Origin: Halalkalibacter okhensis
GTDB lineage: Bacteria > Bacillota > Bacilli > Bacillales > Bacillaceae_D
Length of the DNA: 34,626 nucleotides
Direction: 5' to 3'
NCBI RefSeq assembly: GCF_000787375.1
Contig: NZ_JRJU01000043.1
Coordinates: forward strand, 1-34,626
The stretch's first letter is position 1; each line of letters starts with the position of its first letter. The position numbers were made by a program, and so were the translations under genes. Positions 1-9,568 of the stretch are shown here, piece after piece. The notes under the pieces were generated by a model. That model ran no database searches. It was not told where the DNA came from and was given only the letters and a program-made list of their open reading frames with translations.

Positions 1-27
1 CTAATGCGTCGTTTCAGCGACTTGATT

Positions 28-56
28 ATCATAACAAAATCAAAATGTAATGTCAA
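28..56 (-). promoter_or_regulatory. Strong sigma-A promoter, probable rRNA operon P2
   Basis: On the minus strand there is a perfect -35 TTGACA (51-56), a 17-bp spacer and -10 TATGAT (28-33). An A-rich tract resembling an UP element lies just upstream (about 57-80). The predicted start is a G near position 21, and the first transcribed bases, GTCGCTGAAACGAC, can fold into a small stem. It points out of the window, away from lysS. An rRNA operon follows lysS in B. subtilis, and G as the initiating base is usual for rRNA promoters there, so an rRNA operon beyond the left edge is the best inference. Confidence 0.75.
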
Positions 57-101
57 ATTGTTTTTTTGTTACTTTTTCAAATCGTTTTGGCGACAAGAAA
101 T

Positions 102-130
102 AATATACCATCCCTGTTTTTTAAATGCAA
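102..130 (-). promoter_or_regulatory. Second tandem promoter, probable rRNA operon P1
   Basis: -35-like TTGCAT (125-130), a 17-bp spacer and -10 TATATT (102-107) lie 74 bp upstream of the promoter at 28-56. Both promoters are followed by GTCGC near the predicted start, as expected for tandem rRNA promoters. The -35 is weak, so this is less certain than P2. The rest of the stretch between here and the lysS stop codon (131-262) is AT-rich; I see no gene and no clear terminator hairpin in it. Confidence 0.55.
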
Positions 131-262
131 CCCTTTTTCTAAAAAATATTATATGAAATATCAACAAAGAGATTTACTAAAAGAAAAGGACATGAATTCA
201 AGCTATATTAACCTAAATCATGCCCTAATCATCTACCCTCTATCGACTAAAATAAAACCGTC

Positions 263-1762
<1,500 letters not shown>

Positions 1763-1821
1763 CTACATCATCTCCTCTATCATCAATCATTTTAGCCTAG
1801 TTTGTCTGTTTTTATATGTAG

Positions 1822-1852
1822 AAAAACTGCCAGCGTATCACACTGACAGTTT
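1822..1852 (-). terminator. Intrinsic terminator after dusB
   Basis: On the minus strand AACTGTCAG and CTGGCAGTT form an imperfect stem (one G-U pair) followed directly by a T run. It ends the long pab/fol/dusB transcription unit before lysS. Confidence 0.75.
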
Positions 1853-1892
1853 AATAATTACAAACGAATTATAGTGAAGTCTCTTGGAAAAG

Positions 1893-2894
1893 TCAAACAG
1901 CACTTGATTGCTCAACCATTTGAGCTTCTAATTCCTCTACAAATGCATAAAGAGTATTCGCTACATCCTCTCTTGATTCAAAGCTATTAATTTTATCGCG
2001 AACATGGCCATTTCCACGCATCCCCTTTAAATACCAAGCCGCATGCTTACGCATTTCACGAACCGCGACATTTTCACCTTTTATTTTAGCTAAACGATCC
2101 AAATGTAGCATACAGACATCGATTTTCTCTCGTGGAGTTGGTTCATCTGCAAGAGTACCATTCTCCAAGTATTGAATCGTTTGATACAGCATCCATGGAT
2201 TCCCTAATGCAGCACGTCCGATCATGACACCATCCACACCAATTTCATCTAGCATGCGTTTAGCATCTTGCGGCGTTTGCACATCTCCGTTTCCGATAAC
2301 AGGAATCCTCACCGCTTCTTTTACATCCTTAATAATACTCCAGTCCGCTTCACCTTCATACATTTGTACTCGTGTACGGCCATGCACAGCGACTGCACTG
2401 CCCCCTGCACGTTCAACTGCACGAGCATTATCTACTGCGTAGACGTGATCAGAATCCCAACCAATTCGCATTTTTACCGTTACAGGCTTATTTACAGCAT
2501 CAACTGTTGCTGCAACCATTTCATATATCTTATTTGGGTCTAGTAACCATTTAGCCCCCGCATCACATTTCGTAATTTTCGGAACAGGGCACCCCATATT
2601 AATGTCAATAATATCTGCATTCGTGTTTTGGTCAACAAATTTAGCAGCCTCAACAAGTGTGTCTTTTTCACCACCAAAAATTTGTAAGCTTAATGGCTTC
2701 TCACGCTCATCGACATATAACATACTTAGTGATTTCTCATTCCCGTGCAAAATTGCTTTGTCACTTACCATCTCTGCACATACTAAACCAGCACCGAATT
2801 CCTTGGCAATTAATCGGAAAGCAGGATTACAAACGCCAGCCATCGGCGCAAGTACGACTTGGTTTTTCATTTCAATATTTCCGATCTTTAACAT
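1893..2894 (-). CDS. dusB: tRNA-dihydrouridine synthase, DusB family
   Basis: FMN-dependent reduction of uridines in tRNA to dihydrouridine. The protein has a TIM-barrel opening (VVLAPMAGVCNPAFR) and the catalytic cysteine in DINMGCPVPK (Cys102). A longer frame opens with a GTG at 2903, but that GTG is part of the GGGGAGGTG ribosome-binding site. The ATG at 2894 has correct spacing and gives 333 aa, matching B. subtilis DusB (YacF). It follows the small HTH gene closely with no terminator between them, so it is probably the last gene of the folate operon. Confidence 0.95.
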   Translation of the reverse strand: MLKIGNIEMKNQVVLAPMAGVCNPAFRLIAKEFGAGLVCAEMVSDKAILHGNEKSLSMLYVDEREKPLSLQIFGGEKDTLVEAAKFVDQNTNADIIDINMGCPVPKITKCDAGAKWLLDPNKIYEMVAATVDAVNKPVTVKMRIGWDSDHVYAVDNARAVERAGGSAVAVHGRTRVQMYEGEADWSIIKDVKEAVRIPVIGNGDVQTPQDAKRMLDEIGVDGVMIGRAALGNPWMLYQTIQYLENGTLADEPTPREKIDVCMLHLDRLAKIKGENVAVREMRKHAAWYLKGMRGNGHVRDKINSFESREDVANTLYAFVEELEAQMVEQSSAV

Positions 2895-2925
2895 AGGTTT
2901 CACCTCCCCAAAAAACGGTCTACCT

Positions 2926-3123
2926 TTAAAGCAATTGATACTTAGAAATATTTAATACCTTTGCCATCTGTTCTAGCATCGTATCGTTTGGTTCGCGATT
3001 GCCTCTCTCAATATCACCTAGAACAGACACAGACATCCCTACTTGTTTTGCAAATTCCTGTTGCGTATATCCTTTGAGCTTGCGGTAAGCTCTTATTTTT
3101 TTGCTGTAGTTTGTGGATTCCAT
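2926..3123 (-). CDS. yazB: Small XRE-family helix-turn-helix protein (YazB-like)
   Basis: A 65-aa protein that is almost entirely one XRE/Cro-type HTH. The recognition-helix region is visible in YTQQEFAKQVGMSVSVLGDI, followed by ERGNREPN. It overlaps the 3' end of folK by 31 bp and has an AAGGGG-type ribosome site inside folK, so it is translationally embedded in the folate operon. The equivalent B. subtilis position is occupied by yazB, of similar size and unknown targets. No ligand or oligomerisation domain is present. Its regulatory target cannot be inferred from the sequence. Confidence 0.85.
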   Translation of the reverse strand: MESTNYSKKIRAYRKLKGYTQQEFAKQVGMSVSVLGDIERGNREPNDTMLEQMAKVLNISKYQLL

Positions 3124-3602
3124 ATCCTTACCCCTTCTTTATCTGGTAGTTCATCATAAACTTCTTGTATCGTTTGACCAAGATGCTCTGCGTAAAGTGT
3201 TGGATGAATTTCCATTAGTGGGACAATGACAAATGCCCGTTCCCACATTCTTGGGTGAGGAATTACTAGGTTCTCCAACATCATCTTTTCTTCGTCAAAC
3301 AGTAATATGTCAAGATCTATCGTCCGAGGTCCCCATCTAATACCTCGCTCACGCCCGCAGTGATGCTCGACAGACTGAGTTACATCCAATACCTCTCTTG
3401 CTGTTTTTGTTGTTTTTATATTCACAACCATATTCAAAAAAGACTGCTGATTGACATATCCAACTGGCTCCGTTTCGTAAATGGAGGAGCGCTTAATGAG
3501 CTTCATTTCATCTTGAGTTTCAAGTAACTGAATGGCTTTTTCTAAATGATCCTCTCTATCACCAATGTTAGAACCTAATGCTATATATACATTATGCATC
3601 AT
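3093..3602 (-). CDS. folK: 2-amino-4-hydroxy-6-hydroxymethyldihydropteridine diphosphokinase
   Basis: Transfers pyrophosphate from ATP to 6-hydroxymethyl-dihydropterin, the step before dihydropteroate synthase in folate synthesis. The 169-aa protein has the N-terminal ALGSNIGDR motif and the signature GPRTIDLDILLF (91-102), whose Asp96 and Asp98 bind Mg. VIPHPRMWERAFV follows at about 113-125. The start overlaps the folB stop (ATGA), and an alternative ATG lies one codon later. The ribosome site ACGAGG is inside folB, which implies translational coupling. Confidence 0.96.
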   Translation of the reverse strand: MMHNVYIALGSNIGDREDHLEKAIQLLETQDEMKLIKRSSIYETEPVGYVNQQSFLNMVVNIKTTKTAREVLDVTQSVEHHCGRERGIRWGPRTIDLDILLFDEEKMMLENLVIPHPRMWERAFVIVPLMEIHPTLYAEHLGQTIQEVYDELPDKEGVRIWNPQTTAKK

Positions 3603-3964
3603 AATCGCGACCTCGTAATCTCTACAGCAACAGAGTGATAATGTCCTGGTATCGGCGGGTCCGGCTTTATCACTTTGACTGTTACTTCCTGTAATAGCTC
3701 ATAAGCCCCTAATAAATCACTTGCAATCTGCTCAGCTACGGATTCCACAAGTTTATAGGGTTTTCCCTCAACAACACCTTTCACTCGTTGATACGCATCT
3801 CCATAATTTATCGTTGACTGAAGATCATCAGTCGTTCCTGCTTTTTTTAAATCGAGATTTAAGACTAAATCAACTAAAAATCGCTGACCTAATTTGTTTT
3901 CTTCTTGAAAAACTCCATGATACCCGTAAAAAGCTAGTTGGTTCATATATATTTTATCCATCAT
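3599..3964 (-). CDS. folB: Dihydroneopterin aldolase
   Basis: Converts 7,8-dihydroneopterin to 6-hydroxymethyl-dihydropterin and glycolaldehyde. The 121-aa length is typical. Family landmarks are LAFYGYHGVFQEE near the N-terminus, TINYGDAY (52-59) and KPDPPIPGHYHSVAVEI near the C-terminus. It overlaps the end of folP by 11 bp, with the ribosome site GGGGGA in the folP coding sequence. Two consecutive ATG codons are possible starts. It is the middle gene of folP-folB-folK. Confidence 0.96.
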   Translation of the reverse strand: MMDKIYMNQLAFYGYHGVFQEENKLGQRFLVDLVLNLDLKKAGTTDDLQSTINYGDAYQRVKGVVEGKPYKLVESVAEQIASDLLGAYELLQEVTVKVIKPDPPIPGHYHSVAVEITRSRL

Positions 3965-4760
3965 TACCGTCCCCCATTAACGCATCCATCATGACAGCCA
4001 TTCTAGACATTTCCTTCACATCATGAACACGCATCATTTGACAACCTTTCATGATTCCAAAGCAGACCGTCGCTCCCGTCCCTTCCACGCGCTCATCAAC
4101 AGGGAGGTTTAATGTTTTGGCAATTAGCGATTTTCTAGAAGTGCCTAGCAACACTTGATAACCCATTTTTACAATCACATCTAAGTTTCTCATAACTTCA
4201 AGATTGTCCTCATGGCTTTTAGCAAATCCAATACCCGGGTCTAATATAATGTTCTCTTTCTTTACACCAGCATCTAAACAGATAGAGATACTTTCTTGTA
4301 AGTCATTAATCATATCGCTCATCAAGTTGTCGTAGTTTGCATTATCGCGATTATGCATCAGGATGATCGGAACTTGATAATCTGCAGCAACACCCGCCAT
4401 ATCTTTGTCCCATTTCGCACCCCAGACGTCATTAATAATAGAAGCACCCGCTTCAATTGCTTGTCTGGCTACTTCGGCTTTGTATGTATCAACTGAAATG
4501 GGAACATGCACTTCTTTTGCTACCGCCTCTATAATTGGGATGACACGCCTTAATTCTTCTGACTCACTTACTTGCTTCGCCCCAGGCCTTGTTGATTCAC
4601 CACCAATATCAATGATGCCAGCCCCGTCTTCGACAAGTTGTTGTGCCCGTCTGACAGCAAGTTCAACTTCCGTATACCTTCCTCCATCAGAAAATGAATC
4701 TGGCGTGATATTTAATATCCCCATAATTTGTGTACGCTGTTGCTTGATTACACGTTCCAT
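3954..4760 (-). CDS. folP: Dihydropteroate synthase
   Basis: Condenses p-aminobenzoate with 6-hydroxymethyl-dihydropterin pyrophosphate; it is the sulfonamide target and is called sul in B. subtilis. The 268-aa TIM barrel shows MGILNITPDSFSDGG (13-27), DIGGESTRPG (51-60), DPGIGF (174-179) and GTSRKS (206-211), which contribute the pterin, pABA and phosphate pockets. None of these motifs looks degraded. The start overlaps the pabC end by 13 bp. Its two substrates come from the flanking pab and fol genes. Confidence 0.97.
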   Translation of the reverse strand: MERVIKQQRTQIMGILNITPDSFSDGGRYTEVELAVRRAQQLVEDGAGIIDIGGESTRPGAKQVSESEELRRVIPIIEAVAKEVHVPISVDTYKAEVARQAIEAGASIINDVWGAKWDKDMAGVAADYQVPIILMHNRDNANYDNLMSDMINDLQESISICLDAGVKKENIILDPGIGFAKSHEDNLEVMRNLDVIVKMGYQVLLGTSRKSLIAKTLNLPVDERVEGTGATVCFGIMKGCQMMRVHDVKEMSRMAVMMDALMGDGNDG

Positions 4761-5623
4761 CGAGTTCCTCCTTTAAGCTCTAATTTACTCCAAAGCTGCT
4801 TCCGGTAAGCATGAAACTGTTGCTTTAACCACTTTGCCAACATAGCCTCTTCCTGAAATAGCTTGCCATTAAAAGAAGACAAGGTAACAATCTCTTGAAT
4901 TGAATTCGTAATAAAGGCCTCATCTGCATTCAGTACATCATCCGGACGATAAAAACCCACCTCATAAGCAATTCCGCTTTCCTCGAGTAAGGCTAAAATA
5001 AACTGTCGTGTGATCCCATCTAAAATCCCCGTTTCTACTGCCGGCGTGTAAACAACTTGGTCTTTCACCCAAAAGAGGTTAGAAACAACTCCCTCTGCAA
5101 TAAAGCCAGCCTCCGTTAAAAAAATCCCTTCCACATTACTATCATCGCCTATTTCTCGTTTGGCCAATACATTGTTTAAATAATGATGTGATTTTAAACG
5201 GATGGAACCTTCAGGTGTATTTCTCTTGATCGTTAGAACATTTGCTTTTTTACAAGCAGCTTGAGTCGTTGGGAGAGGTTTCATATAAACAATGACCGTT
5301 GGCTCCTCGTACTCTCCTGTATACAACCCAAGATCTTGCCTTCCAGCAGATACATTCCACCTTACATAAGCACTCTGTAAGTTATTCGCTTTCAATAATT
5401 GTTGGATGACCCTTAGAATTTCTTCACGACCCATTGACCAGCTAATTCCTAATGTCTTTAAGCCAGCCTGTAAACGTCGAAAATGGTCATCCAGTAAAAA
5501 TGGATGACCATCATCAACGCGAAACGTTTCAAACAGGCCCAAACCGTACATAAATCCATGATCAAAAGCTGAAATGACAGCTTGTTCTTTACTTACAATC
5601 TGACCATTTACATAAACGAACAC
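4748..5623 (-). CDS. pabC: 4-amino-4-deoxychorismate lyase
   Basis: PLP-dependent fold-type IV enzyme that releases pyruvate from aminodeoxychorismate to give p-aminobenzoate. The 291-aa protein begins VYVNGQIV and has the family sequence [17 protein letters not shown]. The PLP lysine is inferred to be Lys144 in RLKSHHYLN. Class IV branched-chain and D-amino-acid aminotransferases look similar; position between pabA and folP decides the assignment. It overlaps the pabA end by 16 bp. Confidence 0.94.
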   Translation of the reverse strand: MFVYVNGQIVSKEQAVISAFDHGFMYGLGLFETFRVDDGHPFLLDDHFRRLQAGLKTLGISWSMGREEILRVIQQLLKANNLQSAYVRWNVSAGRQDLGLYTGEYEEPTVIVYMKPLPTTQAACKKANVLTIKRNTPEGSIRLKSHHYLNNVLAKREIGDDSNVEGIFLTEAGFIAEGVVSNLFWVKDQVVYTPAVETGILDGITRQFILALLEESGIAYEVGFYRPDDVLNADEAFITNSIQEIVTLSSFNGKLFQEEAMLAKWLKQQFHAYRKQLWSKLELKGGTRWNV

Positions 5624-6204
5624 GTTGATTTCTCCTTGTCATACGTTTCTATAAAATTGCGCAACAGTTGTTTGCCTTCTGCTGTCATAATTGATTCTGG
5701 ATGGAATTGAACCCCTTCAATCGGCAAGTCCCGATGGCGAATCGCCATAATTTCCCCATCAGCTGTTTCAGCTGTGATGACAAAACAATCTGGTAGTGTT
5801 TCTTTCTTCACAATAAGAGAATGGTACCTTGTTGCCGTTAGCGGGGAAGGTAACCCTTTAAAAATGGTTTCATTATTGTGCGTAATATCTGACGTTTTCC
5901 CGTGCATCAAACGTTCTGCACGAATGACATCTCCACCAAAAACTTGAGCAATAGATTGATGACCAAGACAAACACCAAAAATCGGGATTTTCCCAGCGAA
6001 GTGCTTAATGGTCTCTAAACTAATTCCCGCTTCGTCAGGGCTTTTTGGCCCTGGTGAAATCATAATAAAATCAGGGCTTAGCTTTTCAATTTCATCTAAC
6101 GTAATTTGATCATTACGCTTTACAACTAATTCGTGACCCATTTCCCCTAAATATTGAACCAAATTATACGTAAAAGAATCATAGTTATCAATCATTAATA
6201 TCAT
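5608..6204 (-). CDS. pabA: Glutamine amidotransferase subunit of aminodeoxychorismate/anthranilate synthase
   Basis: Supplies ammonia from glutamine to PabB. The 198-aa class I amidotransferase has its catalytic triad at Cys79 (GVCLGHQ), His168 and Glu170 (QFHPES). In B. subtilis the same subunit (PabA/TrpG) also serves anthranilate synthase, so it may be shared with tryptophan synthesis here; no trp genes lie in the window. The ribosome site GAGGAGG overlaps a series of (G/U)AG triplets described separately as a possible TRAP site. pabB lies 34 bp upstream. Confidence 0.96.
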   Translation of the reverse strand: MILMIDNYDSFTYNLVQYLGEMGHELVVKRNDQITLDEIEKLSPDFIMISPGPKSPDEAGISLETIKHFAGKIPIFGVCLGHQSIAQVFGGDVIRAERLMHGKTSDITHNNETIFKGLPSPLTATRYHSLIVKKETLPDCFVITAETADGEIMAIRHRDLPIEGVQFHPESIMTAEGKQLLRNFIETYDKEKSTCSFM

Positions 6205-6212
6205 TAAAATTC

Positions 6213-6267
6213 CTCCTCAGCTCGATCTAACAACCTCTTTACTCAACTCTTTCTTCACTAGTCTCTA
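6213..6267 (-). promoter_or_regulatory. Candidate TRAP-binding site over the pabA ribosome-binding site
   Basis: On the transcript, TAG or GAG triplets occur at 6267-6265, 6260-6258, 6249-6247, 6244-6242, 6237-6235, 6229-6227, 6223-6221, 6218-6216 and 6215-6213, with an AAG at 6255-6253. Gaps are mostly 2-5 nt. The last triplets form part of the GAGGAGG Shine-Dalgarno of pabA. In B. subtilis tryptophan-activated TRAP represses pabA (trpG) translation through such a site. The spacing here is less regular than the ideal 2-3 nt, so the call is tentative. Confidence 0.5.
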
Positions 6268-7678
6268 GAGCATGCCAAAGGGCTCTAGCTTTCTTTAATG
6301 ACTCTTTGTATTCATTCGCTGCGACCGAATCGATGACAACACCAGCCCCCGCCTGCACATGGGCTTGACCATCTTTACATACCATTGTCCGGATGGCTAT
6401 ATTCAATTCCATATTGTCATCAAATCCAATCCAACCTATAGAACCAGTATAAATGCCTCTACGTACAGGTTCAAGCTCTTCTATGATTTCCATCGTTCTC
6501 ACTTTTGGTGCACCAGTAATTGTACCCCCTGGAAATGTGGCCCGAATGACATCATAGAGGTCATGTTGATCCGATAACGTCCCTTTTACATTGGAGACAA
6601 TATGCATTACATGTGAGTACTTTTCTATTACCATTAACTCATCGACTTCGACCGTTCCATAAGCCGAAACACGACCTAAATCATTTCTTTCTAAATCAAC
6701 GAGCATCACATGTTCTGCCCGTTCTTTTTCATTGTTTATTAGCGTATCCGCTAACTGTTGGTCTTCTTGCTCGCCCTTCCCTCGTGACCGTGTCCCAGCG
6801 ATAGGCCTTGTACTTAACTCCAATCCATTCTTTTTTACTAATAACTCAGGCGAGGCACTGACAAACTGAAATTGAGGCGTTTGTAAATAACTCATATACG
6901 GAGACGGATTTAGTTTACGTAACACCTCGTACACATGAAAAGGTTCGGTTGCCATATTCTTTGATTGCCTAACCGAAAGATTAACTTGAAAGACATCACC
7001 GCAAGCAATGTATTCCTTTATACGTTCAACAGCTGCGCCAAAAGCATCTTCAGAAAGAGAAGCACAAACGAAGGATCCGTTCTCTTTCTTTGTTCTAGTT
7101 CGCACTACCTTTTCCTGGCGCTCTTCTTTCCATTGGCTAACATATTGCGCTACTTTTTTATCTAATACATCCCCGTCATCCTTATGTCCATGAACGATTA
7201 CCCACATCACTTCTTTGTCTGTATCATAAACAAACACATCGTTAAAAAGCATAAAGTAAACATCCGGTAAGGCTAAATCATCTTTTGCTAATTCAGGTAG
7301 CTTCTCGATTTCTCGAACGATATCATACGAGAAGTATCCAATCGCTCCCCCTTGGAACGGCGGTAACTCTGGAATGGTATCCTGTGCATACGGCGCAAGA
7401 ACTTCTTTTAAACTCTCTAGTAACGGACCATTTTTCGTTTCGACTTGTCCATCTTTTTCAATCGACAACGTCTGGCCTTTTCCAGATACCGTTGCAAACG
7501 GCCTTAACCCCATTATATGATAACGCCCACCTCTGCCACTCTCTAAAAGAACATGTTGAGGTTCATTTGCCGCTAATGTTCGGTAACGTTCAAACCATCT
7601 TTCCTTATCAAGAGAGAAAGACTTTACTCTACTTGTTCGGTTTAGACGTCTCATCTTATTTTGTTGCAATGCCTTCAA
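6239..7678 (-). CDS. pabB: Aminodeoxychorismate synthase component I
   Basis: With PabA, aminates chorismate to 4-amino-4-deoxychorismate for folate. The 479-aa chorismate-binding enzyme has an N-terminal TrpE-like domain and a C-terminal catalytic domain. It shows PIAGT (292-296), ERAEHVMLVDLERNDLG (319-335) and PGGTITGAPK (383-392). Position 294 is Ala, as in anthranilate synthase, rather than the Lys of E. coli PabB, so TrpE is the main alternative; pabC and folP next door favour PabB. The chosen start is a TTG at 7678 with GGAG seven bases upstream. A TTG at 7669 and an ATG at 7654 are other possibilities. Confidence 0.93.
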   Translation of the reverse strand: MKALQQNKMRRLNRTSRVKSFSLDKERWFERYRTLAANEPQHVLLESGRGGRYHIMGLRPFATVSGKGQTLSIEKDGQVETKNGPLLESLKEVLAPYAQDTIPELPPFQGGAIGYFSYDIVREIEKLPELAKDDLALPDVYFMLFNDVFVYDTDKEVMWVIVHGHKDDGDVLDKKVAQYVSQWKEERQEKVVRTRTKKENGSFVCASLSEDAFGAAVERIKEYIACGDVFQVNLSVRQSKNMATEPFHVYEVLRKLNPSPYMSYLQTPQFQFVSASPELLVKKNGLELSTRPIAGTRSRGKGEQEDQQLADTLINNEKERAEHVMLVDLERNDLGRVSAYGTVEVDELMVIEKYSHVMHIVSNVKGTLSDQHDLYDVIRATFPGGTITGAPKVRTMEIIEELEPVRRGIYTGSIGWIGFDDNMELNIAIRTMVCKDGQAHVQAGAGVVIDSVAANEYKESLKKARALWHALETSEERVE

Positions 7679-7703
7679 CTCCCGTCTCCATTCCTTTTTG
7701 TCT

Positions 7704-7732
7704 ATTTTACATGAGAACGATAAAGAGGTAAA
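7704..7732 (-). promoter_or_regulatory. Probable sigma-A promoter of the pab/fol operon
   Basis: -35-like TTTACC (7727-7732), a 17-bp spacer and -10 TAAAAT (7704-7709) lie just after the stop of the upstream membrane-protein gene and about 25 bp before the pabB start. No terminator separates the two genes, so read-through is also possible. Confidence 0.45.
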
Positions 7733-7744
7733 AACAAATTCTTC

Positions 7745-8401
7745 CTACTCTACAGTATTTGTTTTATCTTTTTCTTCAATAAAAAATTGCCCCTTCATAT
7801 AACTACAATAAAAGATATCTTTAATATGCTCGTATCCTTGTTTGGCTAGCTCAGATAACAACCACTCTTTTGTTTTTTTAATAACCTCTAAGTGGTCGTC
7901 TTGGATGACTCCATCTTGAATTAAAGGCAGTGTAAAAGGGCTACTATCATCTTCCTTCCGAAAAATCGATAAGCTTCCTGACCTTTCTAAAATAGCAAAA
8001 TCAACCTGTCTAATATCAGAAATTCCTTTTTCTCTTAATTGGAATAAGACATCATCAAGGTTGTACCGCTGCTTCCTCATATTTAATTGATTGATTTTTC
8101 CATGTTCTATAATCATAACTGGTCGGCCTTCTATAAGGTCTCTAAATCGTTGATTTTTTAAACTCATAGTCGTAAGGGTTACTTGAATTAATATTAACAA
8201 GAAAATAGGGGCAATCCCCCTTGCCATTGATACTTCAGGATCTTCAATAGCAATAACAGCTAGTTCTGCAATCATAAGAGAAACTATAATATCTAGTAAA
8301 CTTAGTTCTCCTAACTCTTTTTTACCCATAAATCTAAAAAATGTTAGAATGATGACAAACACTACAATGGTTCTAAGCAAAATAATAATAATTTCACTCA
8401 C
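7745..8401 (-). CDS. DUF421 / YetF-family membrane protein
   Basis: Three hydrophobic segments occur near the N-terminus (IIIILLRTIVVFVIILTFF, LLDIIVSLMIAELAVIAI and IAPIFLLILIQVTLTTM). A soluble domain follows with the family sequences GRPVMIIEHGKIN and YNLDDVLFQLREKGI. The fold matches the YetF/YkjA group found in spore formers. Its biochemical activity is not established. The frame can open at a GTG at 8431, but that GTG forms part of an AGAGGTG. A GTG at 8401, downstream of GAGGAGGG, begins the protein right before the first membrane segment and is preferred (218 aa). It sits between cysK and pabB, which are adjacent in B. subtilis. Confidence 0.85.
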   Translation of the reverse strand: MSEIIIILLRTIVVFVIILTFFRFMGKKELGELSLLDIIVSLMIAELAVIAIEDPEVSMARGIAPIFLLILIQVTLTTMSLKNQRFRDLIEGRPVMIIEHGKINQLNMRKQRYNLDDVLFQLREKGISDIRQVDFAILERSGSLSIFRKEDDSSPFTLPLIQDGVIQDDHLEVIKKTKEWLLSELAKQGYEHIKDIFYCSYMKGQFFIEEKDKTNTVE

Positions 8402-8476
8402 TTTTCGTATGCCCTCCTCATCACTAATCACCTCTTATCTTTCCACCGCGTTAAATTTCAATTCACCTTTAGAATA

Positions 8477-8512
8477 AAAAAAGACTATGAGGCTTTTCCT
8501 CATAGTCTTTCT
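8477..8512 (-). terminator. Intrinsic terminator after cysK
   Basis: A perfect stem pairing AAAGACTATGAGG with CCTCATAGTCTTT, with a 5-nt loop and a T run on the minus strand. A shorter T/C run on the other side might give weak activity on the plus strand. Confidence 0.9.
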
Positions 8513-8519
8513 TCTTCCA

Positions 8520-9443
8520 TTAGTCTTCAAATTGATATAGTGGTGTACTTAAGTAACGCTCACCGTTTGAAGGAATAATCGCTACTACTTTCTTTCCTGG
8601 TCCAAGCTTCTCAGCAAGCTGAAGCGCTGCATAGATTGCTGCACCAGAAGAAATACCACCTAAGATTCCTTCTTCACGCGCTGCCGCACGTGCATATTCA
8701 AATGCTTGTTCATTTGAAACTTGAATAACGGAATCATAAATGTCCGTATTCAGGATTTTTGGTACAAACCCTGCACCAATTCCCTGAATTTTATGTGGAC
8801 CAGGGTTTCCACCAGAAAGAACTGGTGAATCTTGTGGTTCCACTGCTGCAATGTGAAGATTCGGGAAGTTTTCCTTTAATAACCCACCTGCACCTGTAAT
8901 CGTTCCACCTGTTCCAATTCCAGAAACAAAGCCATCAATTTGTCCGTCAACTTGCTCAAGAAGTTCTTTACCCGTTGTATTCCGGTGAATTTCAGGGTTT
9001 GCTTCATTTTCAAATTGTTGTGGCATAAAATAGCCGTCTTCTTTTGCAAGCTCTGTCGCTTTGCGAATCGCTCCACCCATGCCTTCAGGACCTGGCGTTA
9101 ATACTAATTCTGCACCGTAAGCACGTAATAAATTACGACGCTCCATACTCATTGTCTCAGGCATAACCAGCTTAGCCTTATATCCTTTTGCAGCTGCAAC
9201 CATCGCAAGTCCAATACCCGTGTTCCCACTTGTAGGCTCAACAATTGTTACGCCAGGCTTCAATAGACCAGCCTTTTCAGCAGCTTCAATCATTGCAAGA
9301 GCAATACGATCTTTTACACTGCTTCCTGGGTTCATATATTCTAATTTCAAATAAATATCTGCATGCTTTTCTGATACAAGACGATTTAATTTCACTAATG
9401 GTGTTTGGCCGATAAGTTCTGTAACTGAATTTACAACTTTCAT
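8520..9443 (-). CDS. cysK: Cysteine synthase A (O-acetylserine sulfhydrylase)
   Basis: PLP enzyme that makes cysteine from O-acetylserine and sulfide. The 307-aa protein shows the PLP lysine Lys44 in GSSVKDRIA, the substrate loop TSGNTG (71-76) and the phosphate-binding glycine loop GTGGTITG (177-184). The C-terminus ends in YLSTPLYQF. In other bacteria this terminus docks on serine acetyltransferase, but no cysE is present here. It appears monocistronic, with its own promoter and a strong terminator. Confidence 0.96.
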   Translation of the reverse strand: MKVVNSVTELIGQTPLVKLNRLVSEKHADIYLKLEYMNPGSSVKDRIALAMIEAAEKAGLLKPGVTIVEPTSGNTGIGLAMVAAAKGYKAKLVMPETMSMERRNLLRAYGAELVLTPGPEGMGGAIRKATELAKEDGYFMPQQFENEANPEIHRNTTGKELLEQVDGQIDGFVSGIGTGGTITGAGGLLKENFPNLHIAAVEPQDSPVLSGGNPGPHKIQGIGAGFVPKILNTDIYDSVIQVSNEQAFEYARAAAREEGILGGISSGAAIYAALQLAEKLGPGKKVVAIIPSNGERYLSTPLYQFED

Positions 9444-9491
9444 AACGACGCCTCCTCAATCCCTAGTAACTTTATTGGTTTTATTAAGATT

Positions 9492-9520
9492 ATAGTATCA
9501 AACGTTTTCTGATAAGTCAA
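9492..9520 (-). promoter_or_regulatory. Probable sigma-A promoter of cysK
   Basis: -35 TTGACT (9515-9520), a 17-bp spacer and -10 TACTAT (9492-9497). An overlapping TATAAT lies three bases further downstream. The spacer holds an imperfect palindrome TATCA-N9-TGATA that could bind a regulator, but I do not recognise a CymR operator. Confidence 0.55.
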
Positions 9521-9568
9521 TCAACATGTTACAATTTCCCTATTTTTTTCAAGCTGTAGGGCTTCTTA

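Noticed and set aside
1763-1892. T-box leader before lysS
   Set aside because: The gap is too short and holds only the dusB terminator; there is no T-box sequence or specifier structure.
8429-8476. Sigma-G or sigma-A promoter before the DUF421 gene
   Set aside because: TGAATT and TTGAAA are present, but no matching -10 lies at proper distance; not strong enough to annotate.
9444-9568. CymR operator or S-box riboswitch before cysK
   Set aside because: The 125-bp gap has a promoter and a short imperfect palindrome but no recognisable CymR motif and no room for a SAM riboswitch.
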